The notes under the pieces: generated by a model
The model's database searches: none
What the model was told of the DNA's origin: nothing
Seen by the model: the letters and a program-made list of their open reading frames with translations, nothing else
NCBI GenBank assembly: GCA_040772225.1
Contig: JAXGYO010000002.1
Location: 682,001-746,000, forward strand
From: JAAYED01 sp040772225
Lineage (GTDB): Bacteria > Chloroflexota > Anaerolineae > UBA1429
Length of the DNA: 64,000 nucleotides
Reading direction: 5' to 3'
Shown here: in pieces, positions 61,006-64,000 of the stretch
Layout: every line of letters starts with the position of its first letter
Numbering within the stretch: the first letter of the stretch is position 1
Program-made: the position numbers and the translations under genes

Positions 61006-62022
61006 TTGATACAAGACCGTAAACAGGAGCATCTACAGATAGCCCTGGAGCAGGACGTCAGATCCCAGCACACGTCAGGGCTTGAGCGCTATGGCCTGCG
61101 CCATTGTGCCTTGCCTGAGATCGCACTGGAGGACGTCAATACGGAGGTCGTCTTTCTAGGACATACCTTGAGCGCGCCGCTGCTCCTTTCAGCGATGACG
61201 GGCGGGACCGCGCGTGGCGGAGAGATCAACAGACGCCTGGCCAAGGCCGCTCAAAGGTTCGGGCTCGCCCTCAATTTGGGGTCACTGCGTGCCGGCTTGG
61301 AACAGCCCGAGCTCCTCCCCACGTATCAGGTACGCGATGTTGCGCCAGATATCTTCCTTATGGCCAACCTGGGGGCTGTCCAGCTCAACTATGGTCTGAC
61401 CGTCGACAAGTGCCTGGAGGCTGTCGCCTCAATGGGCGCCGATGCCCTTGTCTTGCACCTGAACCCATTGCAGGAAGCCATACAGCCGGATGGCAACACA
61501 GATTTCCGCGGGCTGTTATTGCAGATTGCCGCCCTGTGTCGTGCGGCCCCCTTCCCAATCATCGTTAAGGAAGTGGGCTGGGGCATCTCGGCCGAATTGG
61601 CTCTCAAGCTGCGGCAGGCCGGTGTCGCAGCCATTGACGTGGCCGGCAGCGGCGGCACATCCTGGAGCCGCGTCGAGTCCTATCGTGTCACCGCCGCGGA
61701 GATGCAGGTTGCGGCTGCCTTTGGTGACTGGGGTATTCCCACCGCCACCGCACTGATCCAGGCGCGGGCGTCGTGCCCGGACACGCCGCTCATTGCCAGC
61801 GGCGGGATTGAGACGGGCGTCGACATCGTCAAGTGCCTGGCCCTGGGTGCGAATCTAGCAGGCATCGCGCGCCCCCTGTTGGGAGCGGCCCTGGAATCGA
61901 GCCGGGCTCTGCAACAGCAGATCAGCATCATTCTGCGCCAGCTACGGGTAGCAATGTTCTGCCTAGGAGCCGCCCGCATATCCTCCATCTCTGCGGATAT
62001 GATTCGTCCAAAGGACATGTAG
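61006..62022 (+). CDS. fni: Type 2 isopentenyl-diphosphate delta-isomerase
   Basis: A 338-residue FMN- and NADPH-dependent enzyme interconverting IPP and DMAPP. It has IQDRKQEHLQIAL at the start, LSAMTGGTARGGEINRRLA, FLMANLGAVQLNYG, HLNPLQEAIQPDG and VAGSGGTSW plus IASGGIETGVDIVKCLALGA. The start is set at TTG (61006) because AAGGAG lies eight bases upstream and the product then begins MIQDRKQEHL like homologues; GTG at 60997 would overlap that site. The TAG stop touches the next ATG. Confidence 0.93.
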   Translation: MIQDRKQEHLQIALEQDVRSQHTSGLERYGLRHCALPEIALEDVNTEVVFLGHTLSAPLLLSAMTGGTARGGEINRRLAKAAQRFGLALNLGSLRAGLEQPELLPTYQVRDVAPDIFLMANLGAVQLNYGLTVDKCLEAVASMGADALVLHLNPLQEAIQPDGNTDFRGLLLQIAALCRAAPFPIIVKEVGWGISAELALKLRQAGVAAIDVAGSGGTSWSRVESYRVTAAEMQVAAAFGDWGIPTATALIQARASCPDTPLIASGGIETGVDIVKCLALGANLAGIARPLLGAALESSRALQQQISIILRQLRVAMFCLGAARISSISADMIRPKDM

Positions 62023-63048
62023 ATGTCTCTCGACCTGACGCCCTATCTTGATGCCATTGAGAGCGACATGCAGACGGTGGTGTGTAGCCACTCGCGCGCC
62101 CAGAACGGGCTGTACGCCATGTTGCGGTACCATCTGGGCTGGCAGGACAGCGCCGGCCAGCCAACAGACGGGCGTCATGGCAAGCGCCTGCGCCCCTTGC
62201 TCTGCCTCCTCGCCTGTGAGGCCAGCGGAGGTGATTGGCGCCGCGCCCTGCCGGCGGCAACGACGCTCGAGCTTATCCACAACTTTACGCTGATTCACGA
62301 TGATATCGAGGACGACAGCGACCTGCGCCACCAACGCCCCACCCTCTGGAAGCTGTGGGGGCTCGCTCAAGGCGTTAACGCGGGGGACGCCCTGTGGGCC
62401 CTGGCTCGCGGCAGTCTCTACCGGCTATCTGCCCTGGGACACGGGCCCCAACAGGTACTTGATGTGGCACGACTTCTGGACGACACCTGCCTGGCGCTCT
62501 GTCAGGGGCAGCACCTGGACATCGCTTCAGAGGGCGACCGTGACATCTCCCTGGAGACGTATCTGCTGCTCGTGCAGGGCAAGACCGCTGCCCTCACGGG
62601 CGCCAGCCTGGCCTGCGGCGCGCTGCTCGCCGGGGCATCACCATCCCTCGTGACCCGGATGCAAGCCTTTGGACGCGAACTGGGGCTTGCCTTTCAGATC
62701 ACCGATGATCTCCTGGGTGTCTGGGGCGATCCCGACATCACTGGCAAGTCTGCTGCCAGCGATCTGGCCTCGCGCAAGATGACGCTCCCCGTGGTGCTCG
62801 CCCTCGAATGGGAGAAAAAGCAGGGCGAACACACGCTGTACGACCTCATGGCGCAGCCACCGGGAGAGAAGGACATCGCTGCCATGCTAGCTGTCCTCGA
62901 GCGGTCGGGAGCCCGACTGGCGGTGGAGCGGCGTGCGCAAGAGTCGCAACAGCGCATGATCGCACTCTGGGATGAGATGCGCCTCAGGGGCCGTGCAGCG
63001 GAGGCGCTATACGAGCTCGCGCTCGGGATCGTTGGCCGGCGGTACTGA
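62023..63048 (+). CDS. Polyprenyl (geranylgeranyl/farnesyl) diphosphate synthase
   Basis: A 341-residue trans-prenyltransferase. The two Asp-rich motifs are IHDDIEDDSD (D93, D94, D97) and ITDDLLGVWGD, with GKRLRPLLCLLACE upstream. It condenses IPP onto allylic diphosphates; product chain length (C15 or C20) cannot be read reliably, though the all-helical fold is complete. The ATG follows the isomerase TAG with no gap and in the same frame. Together these two make prenyl precursors, for lipids, quinones or carotenoids. It is 24 bp before the PBP gene. Confidence 0.92.
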   Translation: MSLDLTPYLDAIESDMQTVVCSHSRAQNGLYAMLRYHLGWQDSAGQPTDGRHGKRLRPLLCLLACEASGGDWRRALPAATTLELIHNFTLIHDDIEDDSDLRHQRPTLWKLWGLAQGVNAGDALWALARGSLYRLSALGHGPQQVLDVARLLDDTCLALCQGQHLDIASEGDRDISLETYLLLVQGKTAALTGASLACGALLAGASPSLVTRMQAFGRELGLAFQITDDLLGVWGDPDITGKSAASDLASRKMTLPVVLALEWEKKQGEHTLYDLMAQPPGEKDIAAMLAVLERSGARLAVERRAQESQQRMIALWDEMRLRGRAAEALYELALGIVGRRY

Positions 63049-63072
63049 ACGCCGGCAATCGGAGAGTTACGC

Positions 63073-64000
63073 ATGTTTGCCAGAGCTGTCCGCCCGCTGA
63101 TGATTGTCCTGGGCATCCTTGCCCTGGTGATCACCGGGGTGCTCGCGGCCATTCGCTATATCCCCATCGATCTGGCGCGCGGCATGACGTTCGCCTCGGC
63201 CCCTTCCTCACATATCTATGACCGGAACGGCGTGCTGCTCTATGAGATCCTGGATCCCAACGGCGGTTCCCGGCGCACGGTGACTCTGGAGCAGGTACCG
63301 CTGGCCTTGCGACAAGCAGTGATTGCCACAGAGGATGCGACGTTTTACAGGAACCCTGGCTTTAGCCCCCTGAGTCTGTTGCGGGCTGCCGTTCAGAATC
63401 TCCGTGCGGGCCGGATCGTGTCGGGCGCCAGCACGATCACGCAGCAGGTAGCCCGGCAGCTCTTGCTCGGCAGCGATCGCCACGAACAGACCTTATCCCG
63501 CAAAGCACACGAGATTTGGCTGGCGATACGCCTCACAGCGACCCTGACAAAGGACGATATCCTGACGCTCTATTTGAATGAGATGTACTTTGGCAACCTC
63601 TCGTACGGCGTCGAAGCGGCAGCACGAGGCTACTTTGGCAAGCCGGTACGAGAGCTAGGCCTTGCGGAGTGTGCTCTGATCGCAGGCATCGCCCAGTCTC
63701 CAGTCGCCTACAACCCTCTCACCCACCCCGAGGCTGCCTCAGACAGACAGCGCACAGTCCTCAACCTCATGGCGGAAGAGGGCTACATCGATCAGGCCTC
63801 AGCCGACCGGGCCGCCAGTGAGCCAATGCGCTACGCGGGGGATCCCTACTCCATGAGGGCACCCCACTTTGCCATGATGGTGCGTGAAGAGCTTGTGGCG
63901 CTTGTGGGCGAGGACGCCTTGATCCGTGGCGGGCTCATCGTGGAGACAACCCTGGATTGGGGCCTGCAGGAGCGTGCTGAAACGATCGTCCAGGATCATC
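63073..64000 (+). CDS. Class A penicillin-binding protein, N-terminal part (runs off the window)
   Basis: At least 309 residues without a stop. An N-terminal membrane helix (about 8-28) is followed by a GT51 transglycosylase domain: VIATEDATFYRNPG (catalytic Glu), GASTITQQVARQLLL, and KAHEIWLAIRLT. The region before GT51 has a SSHIYDRNGVLLYEI strand typical of PBP1A/PBP1C. A transpeptidase domain should follow beyond 64000. It polymerises glycan from lipid II outside the membrane. GGAGAG lies upstream of the ATG. It follows the polyprenyl synthase gene by 24 bp. Confidence 0.93.
   Translation, partial: MFARAVRPLMIVLGILALVITGVLAAIRYIPIDLARGMTFASAPSSHIYDRNGVLLYEILDPNGGSRRTVTLEQVPLALRQAVIATEDATFYRNPGFSPLSLLRAAVQNLRAGRIVSGASTITQQVARQLLLGSDRHEQTLSRKAHEIWLAIRLTATLTKDDILTLYLNEMYFGNLSYGVEAAARGYFGKPVRELGLAECALIAGIAQSPVAYNPLTHPEAASDRQRTVLNLMAEEGYIDQASADRAASEPMRYAGDPYSMRAPHFAMMVREELVALVGEDALIRGGLIVETTLDWGLQERAETIVQDH

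Noticed and set aside
1..64000. CRISPR arrays, insertion sequences, prophage or rRNA
   Set aside because: No direct-repeat arrays, transposase or phage genes, or rRNA-like stretches were seen on reading both strands.

Overview
The window is a gene-dense stretch of GC-rich bacterial chromosome: 60 protein-coding genes on both strands, mostly with good Shine-Dalgarno sites, and several sigma-70-type promoters matching TTGACA/TATAAT with 17-18 bp spacers. I see no rRNA, tRNA, CRISPR array, insertion sequence or phage module. The gene set fits a free-living, probably heterotrophic bacterium. It has an MreB cytoskeleton, L,D-transpeptidase and class A PBP peptidoglycan enzymes, a c-di-AMP receptor, Rex redox control, type 2 IPP isomerase, SelB, and many sugar-acid and peptide enzymes. 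This combination resembles Chloroflexota (Anaerolineae-like), but that placement is inference from gene content only.

Layout. 1-10 kb: a zinc-ribbon pseudokinase with seven Ig-like repeats, a DarA-type c-di-AMP receptor, a LarA-like protein, a catabolic run (Ldh2 dehydrogenase, M55 D-aminopeptidase, Fe-S aldo/keto reductase), and a subtilase preceded by a separate propeptide-like ORF in the same frame. 10-17 kb (minus): one probable operon from a strong promoter at 17205-17233, coding for TPR/L,D-transpeptidase, a coiled-coil protein, SelB, a LysM-glycosidase and a muramoyl-alanine amidase. 17-32 kb: SWIM zinc-finger protein behind a consensus promoter and an attenuator-like hairpin, AcpS, two Gfo/Idh oxidoreductases, threonine aldolase, RluD, LspA, enolase-superfamily enzyme, mutarotase, UROD-like protein, esterase, ferric-reductase-like membrane protein, MFS exporter, and an ECF sigma/membrane protein/bactofilin-like set.

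32-38.6 kb (minus): a housekeeping transcription unit with a visible promoter (38579-38607) and a canonical terminator (31951-31984): ffh, rpsP, khpA, rimM, dprA, manC, cinA and a YfcE-like phosphodiesterase. 38.7-48 kb: arrestin-like membrane protein, GH1 glucosidase, M20 amidohydrolase, adenosine-specific kinase, M23 endopeptidase homologue, trmD-rex, mreB, and a helix-hairpin-helix/transmembrane/coiled-coil protein. 49-64 kb: pyrimidine-nucleoside phosphorylase, a GT4 glycosyltransferase, a duplicated CQLG-motif protein, map, cupin, a cNMP-like/bacterial-PH membrane protein, a P-loop protein, hydroxyacid dehydrogenase, AEC transporter, M20 dipeptidase, Eis-like acetyltransferase, idi2-polyprenyl synthase, and a class A PBP that runs off the window.

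The most interesting observations are the duplicated CQLG protein, the subtilase with two propeptide-like segments separated by one in-frame TGA, the pseudokinase with Ig-like repeats, SelB inside a cell-wall operon, and the promoter plus terminator-like hairpin in front of the SWIM gene. No single complete new defence or metabolic system is evident.
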